Below are positions 16,062 through 24,126 of a stretch of DNA of 64,000 bases, one piece after another. How positions within the stretch are numbered: position 1 is the first letter of the stretch; the number at the start of each line of letters is the position of its first letter. The notes beneath the pieces are model-generated. The model saw nothing but the letters and a program-made list of their open reading frames with translations, was not told the origin of the DNA and searched no databases. The stretch covers positions 1,240,001 through 1,304,000 of the forward strand of contig NZ_CP091794.1 of assembly GCF_022024175.1 (NCBI RefSeq). Reading direction: 5' to 3'. The DNA is from Prevotella communis (GTDB lineage Bacteria; Bacteroidota; Bacteroidia; Bacteroidales; Bacteroidaceae). Position numbers and translations under genes: made by a program.

Positions 16062-16478
16062 ATGATTGCAAGAGGAATTCGTAATAACAACCCATTGAAC
16101 ATTCGTCGTTCAAAGGATAAGTGGCAGGGCATGAAGGCCTTGCAGACAGATGCAAGTTTCGTACAGTTTGAAACCATGGCGTATGGATGGCGTGCAGCGT
16201 TCGTGATGCTGACGCGCACGTACTACCACACGTACCGCCTTTACACCATCAGGGCAATTATCAATCGCTGGGCGCCGCCAAATGAGAACAACACGAAGCG
16301 ATACATCGAGAATGTATGCAGGTTCACGGGCATCGGTCCCGATGAGCCCCTGGGCATCCCCTCGGATAAGCCATCCCGCTGGATGAAGCTAGGTGCTGCG
16401 ATGTGCGTCCAAGAATGTGGGTCGGAAGGACTGGATTGGATAGCCTTGCTCGATGGCTGGGCCTTGGCGAGAGAGTAG
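16062..16478 (+). CDS. P5-like structural protein
   Basis: A 138-residue protein opening RGIRNNNPLNIRRSKDKW, the signature of the group annotated in Bacteroides as structural protein P5. It continues with FVQFETMAYGWRAAFVMLTR and ITSP-like helical segments. The family resembles phage-derived lysozyme-like or virion proteins, but the activity is unproved. It has no signal peptide. It follows the DUF3987 gene by 75 bases, across the 48-bp repeat, and ends at a strong terminator. It probably takes the place of the amidase gene seen in related loci. Confidence 0.75.
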   Translation: MIARGIRNNNPLNIRRSKDKWQGMKALQTDASFVQFETMAYGWRAAFVMLTRTYYHTYRLYTIRAIINRWAPPNENNTKRYIENVCRFTGIGPDEPLGIPSDKPSRWMKLGAAMCVQECGSEGLDWIALLDGWALARE

Positions 16479-16491
16479 ATAATTTGATAGG

Positions 16492-16532
16492 ACATCAGGA
16501 ACAGACGAGCGTCTTGTTCCTGATGTTCTTTT
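16492..16532 (+). terminator. Terminator after the P5-like gene
   Basis: ACATCAGGAACA (16492-16503) pairs with TGTTCCTGATGT (16515-16526), and the loop adds GACG/CGTC pairing. A T-rich tail follows. It closes the island. Confidence 0.9.
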
Positions 16533-16581
16533 AAACTTGCATTTTTTTTGAAAGAAGCGAGGGAAGATGTGGGATTTTTTG

Positions 16582-16589
16582 TACCTTTG
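16582..16589 (+). promoter_or_regulatory. Promoter -7 box for the IMPase gene
   Basis: TACCTTTG, placing the transcription start near 16596. This rules out the upstream in-frame ATG at 16567 and favours the start at 16609. Confidence 0.6.
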
Positions 16590-16608
16590 CATGAAAATCG
16601 GAAGATTA

Positions 16609-17466
16609 ATGGATGAAGATAAAGATTTTATGTTAGAAGAATTGACGCGCGGCGTCTGCGAGATAGCGAAGCAGGCGGGTGCTTATATCAGGGAGGAGAG
16701 AAGAAAATTCTCCTTGGAAAGCGTGGAGCGTAAGCATGCGCACGACTATGTGTCGTATGTGGATAAAGGGTCGGAAAAGCAGATTGTGAGTGCTTTGCGC
16801 CAGCTGCTGCCCGAGGCAGGATTTATTACTGAGGAGGGAACGACGGAGACGGAAGAAGGAAGAGGTAAGATGGGAGAGGAGTCTGCTCTCAGTCCTCAGC
16901 CTTCATCCCTCACCTGGGTGGTAGATCCGCTGGACGGCACCACGAACTTTATCCATCAGTATGCGCCATACGCCGTGAGCATCGCCTTATTGCAAGGCAA
17001 GGAGATACTGATTGGCGTGGTCTATGAGGTGTGTCACGATGAGTGCTATTGCGCGTGGAAAGGGGGAGGAGCGTATGTAGAGTTGAAAGGTGAAAGTTTA
17101 AAGTTGAAAGTCAGCAACCAGAAGATTCAGGATGCGCTGATGTGCTTGCAGTTGCCTTACAACAGTGATGCCTATAAGCCTGTGATAAAGCATCTGATAG
17201 ATAAGCTCTATGGCAACGTGGGCAGTATCCGTATGTGTGGCTCTGCCGCAATGGCGCTCTGCTATGTGGCTTCCGGGCGATATGATGGCTATGCGGAGAA
17301 ATATATTGGCCAGTGGGACTTCATGGCGGGTGCGCTGATAGTGAAGGAGGCTGGCGGCATGGTGACCAACTATGAAGGCTCTGAGGATTTTACGCAGGGC
17401 AATAATGTGGTGGCTACTAACGGGGTGATACAGCAGGACTTGCTTAACGTGATTAAAACGGCTTGA
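16609..17466 (+). CDS. Inositol monophosphatase family protein
   Basis: A metal-dependent sugar or inositol phosphate phosphatase of the IMPase/CysQ/SuhB family, 285 residues. It shows FITEEGT (first metal site), WVVDPLDGTTNFIHQ (second) and GQWDFMAGALIVKEAGG (third), so all catalytic motifs are present. Residues about 80-103 between the first two motifs (ETEEGRGKMGEESALSPQP) form an extra low-complexity loop. A second stutter encodes GESLKLKVSNQ. The start at 16609 is set by the -7 box at 16582. The AlaX-type gene begins 5 bases after the stop, so the two form an operon. The true substrate is unknown. Confidence 0.88.
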   Translation: MDEDKDFMLEELTRGVCEIAKQAGAYIREERRKFSLESVERKHAHDYVSYVDKGSEKQIVSALRQLLPEAGFITEEGTTETEEGRGKMGEESALSPQPSSLTWVVDPLDGTTNFIHQYAPYAVSIALLQGKEILIGVVYEVCHDECYCAWKGGGAYVELKGESLKLKVSNQKIQDALMCLQLPYNSDAYKPVIKHLIDKLYGNVGSIRMCGSAAMALCYVASGRYDGYAEKYIGQWDFMAGALIVKEAGGMVTNYEGSEDFTQGNNVVATNGVIQQDLLNVIKTA

Positions 17467-17471
17467 TAACG

Positions 17472-17936
17472 ATGGAAGATTATATTCTGAACGAGCATAA
17501 CAAGGAGGAGTTTCCGCCTGCGCATACGGCGGAGCATCTGTTGAACCAGACGATGATAAGGCTCTTTGGATGCGGGCGCAGCTATAATGCGCACGTGGAG
17601 AGAAAGAAAAGTAAGATGAGTTTTCACCTGGATCATAAGCCTTCGCGACAAGAGGAGAAGGAGATAGAGCGCAGGATGAACGAGCTGATAGCAGAGGATT
17701 TGCCTGTGAGGTTTGAGTTTGTCACGCGTGATAATATTCCTGAGGGGGTGGTGCTGGACCGATTGCCAGAGGATGCCAGCGAGACTATCCGACTGGTGCG
17801 TATAGGCGATTATGATGTGTGTCCGTGCATTGGTAAACACGTACGCTCAACGAGTCAGATAGGACGGTTTGAGATGCTGGGCACTAACTGGGACGAACAG
17901 GAACGCTCGTTCAGGGTGAGGTTCAAAATAGTATAA
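17472..17936 (+). CDS. AlaX-type alanyl-tRNA editing protein
   Basis: A free-standing tRNA editing domain that would hydrolyse mischarged Ser- or Gly-tRNA(Ala) in the cytoplasm. The 154-residue protein has the first zinc motif HTAEHLL (HxxxH) and the second CPCIGKH (CxxxGxH). The C-terminal part ends FRVRFKIV. The length fits the short AlaX-M/AlaX-S type. I chose the ATG at 17472; a TTG at 17463 would overlap the IMPase stop. It lies 5 bases after IMPase and ahead of a tandem repeat and terminator. Confidence 0.82.
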   Translation: MEDYILNEHNKEEFPPAHTAEHLLNQTMIRLFGCGRSYNAHVERKKSKMSFHLDHKPSRQEEKEIERRMNELIAEDLPVRFEFVTRDNIPEGVVLDRLPEDASETIRLVRIGDYDVCPCIGKHVRSTSQIGRFEMLGTNWDEQERSFRVRFKIV

Positions 17937-17940
17937 GGAG

Positions 17941-17977
17941 TTAAGTAGTTAAGTAGTTAAGGAGTTAAGGAGTTAAG
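17941..17977. repeat. 8-bp tandem repeat (TTAAGTAG/TTAAGGAG)
   Basis: Two copies of TTAAGTAG, two of TTAAGGAG and a partial unit. The last copies serve as the left arm of the terminator. Confidence 0.85.
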
Positions 17978-18004
17978 ACGATAGTCTAGAGGTCTTAACT
18001 CCTT
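17967..18004. terminator. Bidirectional terminator between convergent genes
   Basis: AAGGAGTTAAGAC (17967-17979) and GTCTTAACTCCTT (17992-18004) form a perfect 13-bp stem with a 12-nt loop. It lies between the plus-strand AlaX gene and the minus-strand EEP gene. Confidence 0.75.
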
Positions 18005-18011
18005 GATTCCT

Positions 18012-19070
18012 TTAAAAGGCTATCTTCATGAATACGGGGAAGTGGTCGGAATAATTGATTTCCTTTGTGTAGTACGATTCACCCTCTAAGCTGGGGTCGT
18101 GGAAAATATAGTCGATGCGCACTTTTTTCCTGCCGCCATTATAGGTGTACATAATGCCTTCGCCACACTCCTTGAAACCATCCACCAGGTCGCCAAGCAT
18201 CGTCTTATAAACATAGGAGTAGGGCACGTCGTTGAAGTCGCCACAGACAATACAGGGATAGTCGGACGTTTGGACGAGGTCGGCTACCAAATCAGCCTGA
18301 CGAGCGCGTACGGCCATGCCGCGTGTATAGTTGCCATAGACAAGGCGGATGAAGGCATTGTCCTCGATAGAGCGGCCCTGGAGCTCGTTCTTGGCCATGT
18401 TATGGAGGGCGCTGTTGAAACCGGTGGTCTCCAGGTGGGCGTTGAACACACGCACAATACGACTGTTGATATTGATGTCGGCCCACATGGCACTATTGTT
18501 GGTAGGACCGAAATCGATGGTCTCGTGACGCTCTACGGGATAGCGGCTATAGATGATCATATCGCCGCGACCTGTGGCGGAATAGGGGAAGTAGCCTTTG
18601 TAGCTGTCGGAGTTGAGCTTGTCGCCACTCACATTCTCATATTCCTGGATACAGAGGATATCTACATTCTGACGCTTCATCTCGGCCAGGATATCCAGCG
18701 CCTTGAAGCCTGATGTCTCTCGGCCAAACATGGCCACGTTGTATGTGGCTATCTTGACTCCGGAACGACTTGTCTCGCCATCATTGAACAGGCCTGGCTG
18801 ATAGACGGTGCCAATATAGGGGATGCCGCACAGCAGGGGAACGGCGGGAATGGCCAGCCACTGCCAGTGACGGCGTATGAGCCAGTATATCAGCATGATG
18901 ACATTACCCCCCAACAGATATGGAAGGGCATAGACCAGCATGGCGATTGCAGTACCTGAGGCAGGGTCGGAAGAGCCTCCGAAAAGTCCAAAGAGTGTGA
19001 AAACGGCCATCAGCGTGCTGATGAGCAGCAACATGAAAGAGATGTATTTGTAAACGCCCAGTTTACCCAT
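18012..19070 (-). CDS. Membrane-anchored endonuclease/exonuclease/phosphatase family protein
   Basis: A 352-residue protein with three N-terminal membrane helices (about residues 9-30, 40-63, 70-88) and a C-terminal EEP domain. The domain shows KIATYNVAMFG, DILCIQEYE (metal Glu), IVCGDFNDVP and YSDHFPV (catalytic His), so the active site is intact. Such membrane EEP proteins may act on phospholipid headgroups or nucleic acids outside the membrane; the substrate is unknown. It lies 23 bases downstream of the hybrid histidine kinase on the same strand, so the two are probably co-transcribed. Confidence 0.85.
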   Translation of the reverse strand: MGKLGVYKYISFMLLLISTLMAVFTLFGLFGGSSDPASGTAIAMLVYALPYLLGGNVIMLIYWLIRRHWQWLAIPAVPLLCGIPYIGTVYQPGLFNDGETSRSGVKIATYNVAMFGRETSGFKALDILAEMKRQNVDILCIQEYENVSGDKLNSDSYKGYFPYSATGRGDMIIYSRYPVERHETIDFGPTNNSAMWADININSRIVRVFNAHLETTGFNSALHNMAKNELQGRSIEDNAFIRLVYGNYTRGMAVRARQADLVADLVQTSDYPCIVCGDFNDVPYSYVYKTMLGDLVDGFKECGEGIMYTYNGGRKKVRIDYIFHDPSLEGESYYTKEINYSDHFPVFMKIAF

Positions 19071-19093
19071 AATATGTATTGGTGGGGGTGAAT

Positions 19094-20341
19094 TTATGAT
19101 CCAATGAAGTGATTAATCTTCTCAATGAGGTCTTCTACATTGAACGGCTTTGCCATAAACTCATCGCAACCGGCTGCTTTTGCCTCACGGATATTCTCTG
19201 GGAAAGCATAGGCACTGAGGATGATAATGGGCACCTTGTTGTTGACCTCCTTGATGATACGGGTGGCATCGAGACCGTCCATCTCGGGCATTCTGACGTC
19301 CATCAGAATGATGTCGGGATGCTCTTCCTCGTTCATCGTCACGGCTTCAATACCATTGCGGGCATGTATCAGGTTATAGCGCTTCTGCAGCACAATACGT
19401 ATCAGCTCGTAGTTGCTCTCCTCGTCCTCAACAACCAACACGGTCTTCAGGGCTTCCTGGTTGACGGGGTTGTTTACGCGCAGAGTGCGCATGTTGTTTG
19501 AACGGGTGGTAACGGCGACGCCACTGATAGAACCTGAGAAAGGCAGGGTGAATGTGAAGATGGAGCCTTTGCCCAAGGTTGAGTCTACTTCAATGGTGCC
19601 TCCCATCTTCTCTACAATGATACGGCAGAGGGCCAAACCAAGGCCGAAACCGCGCTGCTGCTCGGCATCCTGAGAAGCGTAGGCATCAAAGATATGTTCG
19701 ATAAACTTGGGGTCGATACCGGTACCTGTGTCCTTGACGAAGAAACGGATCTCCTGCGTGTCGCTCAGCAACTCATAGCCAAAGGAGATAACACCTTTAG
19801 GTGTGTGCTTGAGGGCGTTGGAGATAAGGTTTGAGAATACCTGCGTGATACGGTTGGCATCGGTCTCCATGCTTACTGGACTTGCGGGCTTGTTCCACGT
19901 CAGGCTGACTGTCTCGGGACAACGGAATTTGAATAACTGCTTGATACTCTTCATCAGATAGTTCAAATCCGTAGGTTCTTTCTTGATGGTTATCTCACCA
20001 TTCTCAACGCGTGAGAGATCAAGGATCTCGTTGACAAGACTAAGAAGACGGTTGTTATTGCTCTCAATAATCTCCATATAGTTCATGCGGTCTTCTTGAG
20101 AGTCTGTCTCTACCATGACACGGGAGAAACCTTCGATAGCGTTGAGGGGTGTGCGAATTTCATGCGACATGTTGGCAAGGAACAAGGATTTCATCTTGCT
20201 CGCTTTTTCGGCCTTTTCGGCCTTTTCTTCATATTCCTTGAGCTTGCGGTTGGCTTTGTCCAACTGCATTTTTACTAACTCTAGTTGTTCGGCTAGTTCG
20301 GAATTTTTTTGCTGAAGTGCTGTTATTTCTTCTGAATTCAT
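19094..20341 (-). CDS. Cytoplasmic hybrid sensor histidine kinase/response regulator
   Basis: A 415-residue signalling protein without membrane segments. Residues 1-55 are coiled coil. The dimerisation and phosphoacceptor helix has NMSHEIRTPLNAIEGF. The HATPase part shows N-box and G-boxes (DTGTGIDPKF, GFGLGLALC). The C-terminal receiver has DEE, the phosphoacceptor LMDVRMPEMDG and the final Lys in MAKPF. It lacks a sensor domain, so the input is probably another protein or a soluble signal bound by the coiled coil. I chose the ATG at 20341; a TTG at 20362 lies at the expected transcription start. Confidence 0.9.
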   Translation of the reverse strand: MNSEEITALQQKNSELAEQLELVKMQLDKANRKLKEYEEKAEKAEKASKMKSLFLANMSHEIRTPLNAIEGFSRVMVETDSQEDRMNYMEIIESNNNRLLSLVNEILDLSRVENGEITIKKEPTDLNYLMKSIKQLFKFRCPETVSLTWNKPASPVSMETDANRITQVFSNLISNALKHTPKGVISFGYELLSDTQEIRFFVKDTGTGIDPKFIEHIFDAYASQDAEQQRGFGLGLALCRIIVEKMGGTIEVDSTLGKGSIFTFTLPFSGSISGVAVTTRSNNMRTLRVNNPVNQEALKTVLVVEDEESNYELIRIVLQKRYNLIHARNGIEAVTMNEEEHPDIILMDVRMPEMDGLDATRIIKEVNNKVPIIILSAYAFPENIREAKAAGCDEFMAKPFNVEDLIEKINHFIGS

Positions 20342-20366
20342 CGCATGAACATTCACATTCAATGTG

Positions 20367-20374
20367 CAAAAGTA
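20367..20374 (-). promoter_or_regulatory. Promoter -7 box for the hybrid kinase
   Basis: TACTTTTG on the minus strand, giving a transcription start near 20360 and a leader of about 20 nt. Confidence 0.55.
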
Positions 20375-20433
20375 ATCATTTTTTTCTAAATACGAAAGAA
20401 AAACACGAAATTGTTACTTATTTTTGCGTTTTT

Positions 20434-21624
20434 TTACCCTCTTCGTGCTTTTTCCCATGTTCCACTGTCCTTATGTGACATCAGATAGCCTATTCCAAGG
20501 AAGACGTTCAGATTCATGAAAAGGAAGTAGCAGGGTATGTAGAGCAACTTGTTTCTGCGACCTGAGACTTTCAGGATATGCCCCGTGAGAGCTGACAGGT
20601 AGAAGAAGAGCTGGAGGAGGAACAATAACTGGTAGATGAGTGAACCGCTTGCGAAAAGCAACAGGAGGTTCAGGGGGAACAGGGCAAACAGGGCCAGGGG
20701 GGTGATGCTCCAGCGCAGCACGCGATGGGATACGTACTGGAAGGCTACCTTGGGGTAGGCAAAGGGATTCATCATGCTGCGCAGCCACCAGATGCTCTGC
20801 AGGCCTCCTGCTGCAATGCGGCGCTTGCGCTTGGACTCCTCGGCAGTGCTGGCAGAACCGTATTCAGTAGCATAGGCCTCGTTGGTATAGGCTATGCGAT
20901 GGCCGTCCTTCAAGATGAGCATGGATATCATGAAGTCGTCGAGCAGGGCATTGCTGGGAGCAGGGAGATAATGACTCATGCGCACGGCAAAGAGTTCGCC
21001 GGCAGCGCCCATGGCAGAATAGAGTTCGCTGTCCCAACGCTTCAGCATGCTCTCATATTTCCAGTAGACACCTTCGCCCTCGGCAGTAGCCTGACCGGCA
21101 TGACGGGCTGCCACGCGCTTCTCGCCAGATACGCAACTGACGTTCTTTTTCATGAACTGGCGTACTATCTCGCGGATGGCATCGGCATTCAGCATGGTGT
21201 TGGCATCGGTGAAGATCACGTATTCGGCTTTGTTCTCCTGCAGACCGTGTTGCATGGCAGCTGCCTTTCCCTTGCGTTCGGGTGAATAAACGAGCTTGAC
21301 CTCGGGATAGGCCTGCAGCAGCTCGTTGGAGTTGTCGTTGCTGCCATCGGTAACCCACATCACGCATAGCTTATCCTGGGGATAGTTGAGTGCCCGGATA
21401 TTCTGCATCTTCTCCTCGATGACGTCGGCCTCGTTGTAGGCGCAGATCATCAGCGTGACATCGGGCAGCAGCTGAGGGTCAAGGGGTAGGATGGGGGTTG
21501 TTTCCCTCCGGAAAAAGATGTTTTTGATTTTCAGGATGATATATAGCACGGCTCCGTAGCCTACATAGGTGTAGACTACGAGGGCCAGGCAGAGCCAGAA
21601 TATGATTTTCAACGTTATCACCAT
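20434..21624 (-). CDS. Membrane glycosyltransferase family 2
   Basis: A 396-residue inner-membrane enzyme that would add sugars to a growing glycan. One N-terminal helix (residues 3-28) precedes the GT-A domain, and two or three C-terminal helices follow (from about residue 300). Motifs are TLMICAYNEADVIEEKM, VTDGSNDNS, FTDANTML and LLDDFMISM. The segment KRKRRIAAGGLQS near residue 270 corresponds to the (Q/R)xxRW region of processive GT2 enzymes. It lies 53 bases downstream of the secreted zincin-like gene. The product (exopolysaccharide or other) is unknown. Confidence 0.87.
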   Translation of the reverse strand: MVITLKIIFWLCLALVVYTYVGYGAVLYIILKIKNIFFRRETTPILPLDPQLLPDVTLMICAYNEADVIEEKMQNIRALNYPQDKLCVMWVTDGSNDNSNELLQAYPEVKLVYSPERKGKAAAMQHGLQENKAEYVIFTDANTMLNADAIREIVRQFMKKNVSCVSGEKRVAARHAGQATAEGEGVYWKYESMLKRWDSELYSAMGAAGELFAVRMSHYLPAPSNALLDDFMISMLILKDGHRIAYTNEAYATEYGSASTAEESKRKRRIAAGGLQSIWWLRSMMNPFAYPKVAFQYVSHRVLRWSITPLALFALFPLNLLLLFASGSLIYQLLFLLQLFFYLSALTGHILKVSGRRNKLLYIPCYFLFMNLNVFLGIGYLMSHKDSGTWEKARRG

Positions 21625-21677
21625 ATTATATATTAGATATATACTAGAGCGCGGTTAGTGGTCTGACAGGTTAGTTG

Positions 21678-24005
21678 TTATTTGATGATGACTTTCCGTC
21701 CGCCAATGATGTAAAGGCCGCTACGGGTGGGCAACTGCTGTATCCGTCGTCCCTGCATGTCGAACCAGGTGTCGGCAGTCTGCTGTTTTACCTGGTGTTC
21801 CACAATGCCTGTGGGGTTGTCGGGATCAACATCTCCGAAGTAGTACAGCTGGAAGTTATCGAAGATAGCCCAGTAGCTATTATCCATCTTGGTGGTGCGG
21901 AGACCCATCTTCAACTGGCCTCCCTTGGTTGCCACGCTGGTGGTGACACGGTTCTGGTAGAGACCTTTCTTGAAGTAGATGCTGGCAGCCTCCATATTGT
22001 TGGGCACGTATTTGTTGCCGCCAACAGTGGATTCGTTGCCGCCCAGTTTCCTGGTCTGCATCTCTGCACATATCTGCTTGATCTTCTTAGCCTTGGTAGC
22101 GCCGTACAAGAAGACGGTCACGTTGTCGTTGTCACTGTTGTAGGCGGTATAGGCATCGGCTGCAGAACCAGGACGCTGGAAGGCCTGTACGCCGACCTGA
22201 TAGTTGCCGGCAGGCAGGTTCTTGACAATCTGGTTGAAGTCGAAGGTCTTCTGGTAGAACTCTGCGCAAGCGTAACTGATGGTAGCTGCAACAGACCATC
22301 CGTCGCTGTTGGAGTCGAGGGTGGCATTGGTCAGCAGGTATGACAGGTCGAAGGGTTTCGACAGGTCTGTGGGTGACACGCCGCTGAGGAAGTTCAGCGC
22401 TGCAGCAGTTGCCTCGTCTGTGAGTGTGCCTAACTCTGTGATATTATTGCTGCTCGCAATACGGCTCTCGATGCTGCTGATGGCATCGGCAAAGGCCTGG
22501 TTGGCACCCTCAACGCGTTCGGTATGAGGCACTTCTGCCAATGGCTTGATATGTGAGAGAACATCAGTAGTCTTCTGTTTGATGCCTTCCACCAGATTAG
22601 CCTCAATCTGCTCGGCCTCGCTGGCAGTAAGGATGAGCCAGCGCTGGGCAGTAGCCGTGTTGGCAATATTGAAGGTAGCGCTGCCAATAGCACCGTTGGC
22701 ATTAGCCTGCAGACAGTTGGGCGTGAGGTTGCCCGTGGGGTGAATCAGCCAGTAGCCGCGCTTTGCCTGGCTACCGGAACCTACGTCAACGCGTCCTTTC
22801 ATCAGATGGAAATTATCCGCATTGGTGATGGTCTCACGGTTCATGAGCATGAAGGCGCTGCTATAGGTGAGGTACTTGCCAGTGGCTACGTTGCGGAACT
22901 GATAGTACTGGTTATCAGGCGTAAAGGTGATATACCAGGCTGCACTGTCGTTTTGCTGTACCTCGGCACTCGACATCTTCTTCCATTTCAGTGCACCCGT
23001 ATTAGTCAGGGTGAGGTAAGAGGTATAGAGACCACGTTCGTCTGACTCGTTCTTCAGGTAGTATTTCACGTTGTCTTCCTGATCGAAGAGGTAGCAGGGC
23101 TCGGCAAAGGTGTTGGAACGGTGCTCCAGACCATCCTCGCCAAGGGCCTGACCAATCATGGCGTTGGCGTAATAGGTCTTCAGCGTACCGTCGTCCTCGT
23201 GGGCACCATTGATGCCATAGGGCCACATATGCTGATAGTCGCCGTTCAGACGGGAACCGGTGGTGTTGTCCCAGAAATCGAGGAAGGCCGAAACACGGTC
23301 GCCCAGCCAGTAGCCTGTGCCGTTGCCGTCTCCGTTAAGACCTGAACGCAGGATGTTCTTGTTCCATTGGGTGGTGTAGGGGATAACGCCCAGTCCGTGC
23401 TGCATCTCGTGCATGATGGTACCTGTGCGCTGATAGGATGAGTTGGCACCCATGTTCATCCAGGGCTCATCGTCGTAATAGCAGTCGGCTGTGGGAGTGC
23501 CTGCGCTATAGCCAATATTGAACTTCTTCTGGATACTGGTGAGGTTACTGAAAATGTTGCAGGCATCGGTAAGTGCATTGTTGATGCGGGTGTTGGCAGC
23601 ATCGTCACCTCCGTTGTTATACCAGTAGGTCACATTTCCCTTGGGCAGGGTATAGAACTTGATAACCTCGCCATAGCCTGTAACGCCACTCTGGTTGGTG
23701 ACATAGGCACGCATATAGTATTTTGTGGATGGCTTCAGATTCACGAAATAATAGATGGTGCCATTACTTGATATTGTCTTTGTGCTGACACTATCGTCAA
23801 TAGTAGGATTAGGGTTCTCGGCTATACAGAATCCACGCTTCGTGATGGTTGGACCGCCATTGGTGGCAACGGACTTGATACGGCCAAAAGCCATGGTGGC
23901 ACCACGGGCAAATCGTGTGTCGCCTGTCACAGACGGCTGTGCAAATAACGTACAAGGTATAGCTGTGAGTAGTAGTATTGTGGAGAATAACTTCTTTAGT
24001 TCCAT
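21678..24005 (-). CDS. Secreted multidomain zincin-like protein
   Basis: A 775-residue exported protein with a signal peptide (residues 1-22, ending LFAQ). Residues 25-120 resemble an Fn3-like domain common in Bacteroidetes. Residues 125-300 contain HEMQHGLGVIP (199-209), a zinc HExxH motif followed by Gly, but the expected third metzincin ligand is Pro. The middle (about 315-460) has trefoil-like repeats (KYYLKNES, GKYLTYSS). A helical segment and a beta-rich lectin-like domain follow. The tail (WFDMQGRRIQQL to GRKVIIK) is the C-terminal form seen in many secreted Prevotella proteins. A peptidase role is plausible but unproved. Confidence 0.75.
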   Translation of the reverse strand: MELKKLFSTILLLTAIPCTLFAQPSVTGDTRFARGATMAFGRIKSVATNGGPTITKRGFCIAENPNPTIDDSVSTKTISSNGTIYYFVNLKPSTKYYMRAYVTNQSGVTGYGEVIKFYTLPKGNVTYWYNNGGDDAANTRINNALTDACNIFSNLTSIQKKFNIGYSAGTPTADCYYDDEPWMNMGANSSYQRTGTIMHEMQHGLGVIPYTTQWNKNILRSGLNGDGNGTGYWLGDRVSAFLDFWDNTTGSRLNGDYQHMWPYGINGAHEDDGTLKTYYANAMIGQALGEDGLEHRSNTFAEPCYLFDQEDNVKYYLKNESDERGLYTSYLTLTNTGALKWKKMSSAEVQQNDSAAWYITFTPDNQYYQFRNVATGKYLTYSSAFMLMNRETITNADNFHLMKGRVDVGSGSQAKRGYWLIHPTGNLTPNCLQANANGAIGSATFNIANTATAQRWLILTASEAEQIEANLVEGIKQKTTDVLSHIKPLAEVPHTERVEGANQAFADAISSIESRIASSNNITELGTLTDEATAAALNFLSGVSPTDLSKPFDLSYLLTNATLDSNSDGWSVAATISYACAEFYQKTFDFNQIVKNLPAGNYQVGVQAFQRPGSAADAYTAYNSDNDNVTVFLYGATKAKKIKQICAEMQTRKLGGNESTVGGNKYVPNNMEAASIYFKKGLYQNRVTTSVATKGGQLKMGLRTTKMDNSYWAIFDNFQLYYFGDVDPDNPTGIVEHQVKQQTADTWFDMQGRRIQQLPTRSGLYIIGGRKVIIK

Positions 24006-24036
24006 GATATTTGTAGTTTCAGTGAGTAATACTCTG

Positions 24037-24067
24037 CAAAAGTATGAATTTTTTTTGAAATGGCAAA
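24037..24067 (-). promoter_or_regulatory. Promoter for the secreted zincin-like gene
   Basis: TTTG (24064-24067) and TACTTTTG (24037-24044) on the minus strand with a 19-bp spacer. The start codon follows about 32 bases later. Confidence 0.7.
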
Positions 24068-24090
24068 ATTATCAATCCATAAAAAAAAGA

Positions 24091-24118
24091 TGCAACTCTC
24101 TTTTTTATGAAAGTTGCA
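24091..24118 (-). terminator. Terminator after the RNase E/G gene
   Basis: TGCAACTCTC and GAAAGTTGCA form a stem with one mismatch. A run of eight T follows on the minus strand, 8 bases after the rng stop. Confidence 0.75.
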
Positions 24119-24126
24119 CCTTTTTC

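Noticed and set aside
5214..16478. Integrative element with recombinase
   Set aside because: No integrase, relaxase or transposase and no tRNA gene was found; only the repeats suggest mobility.
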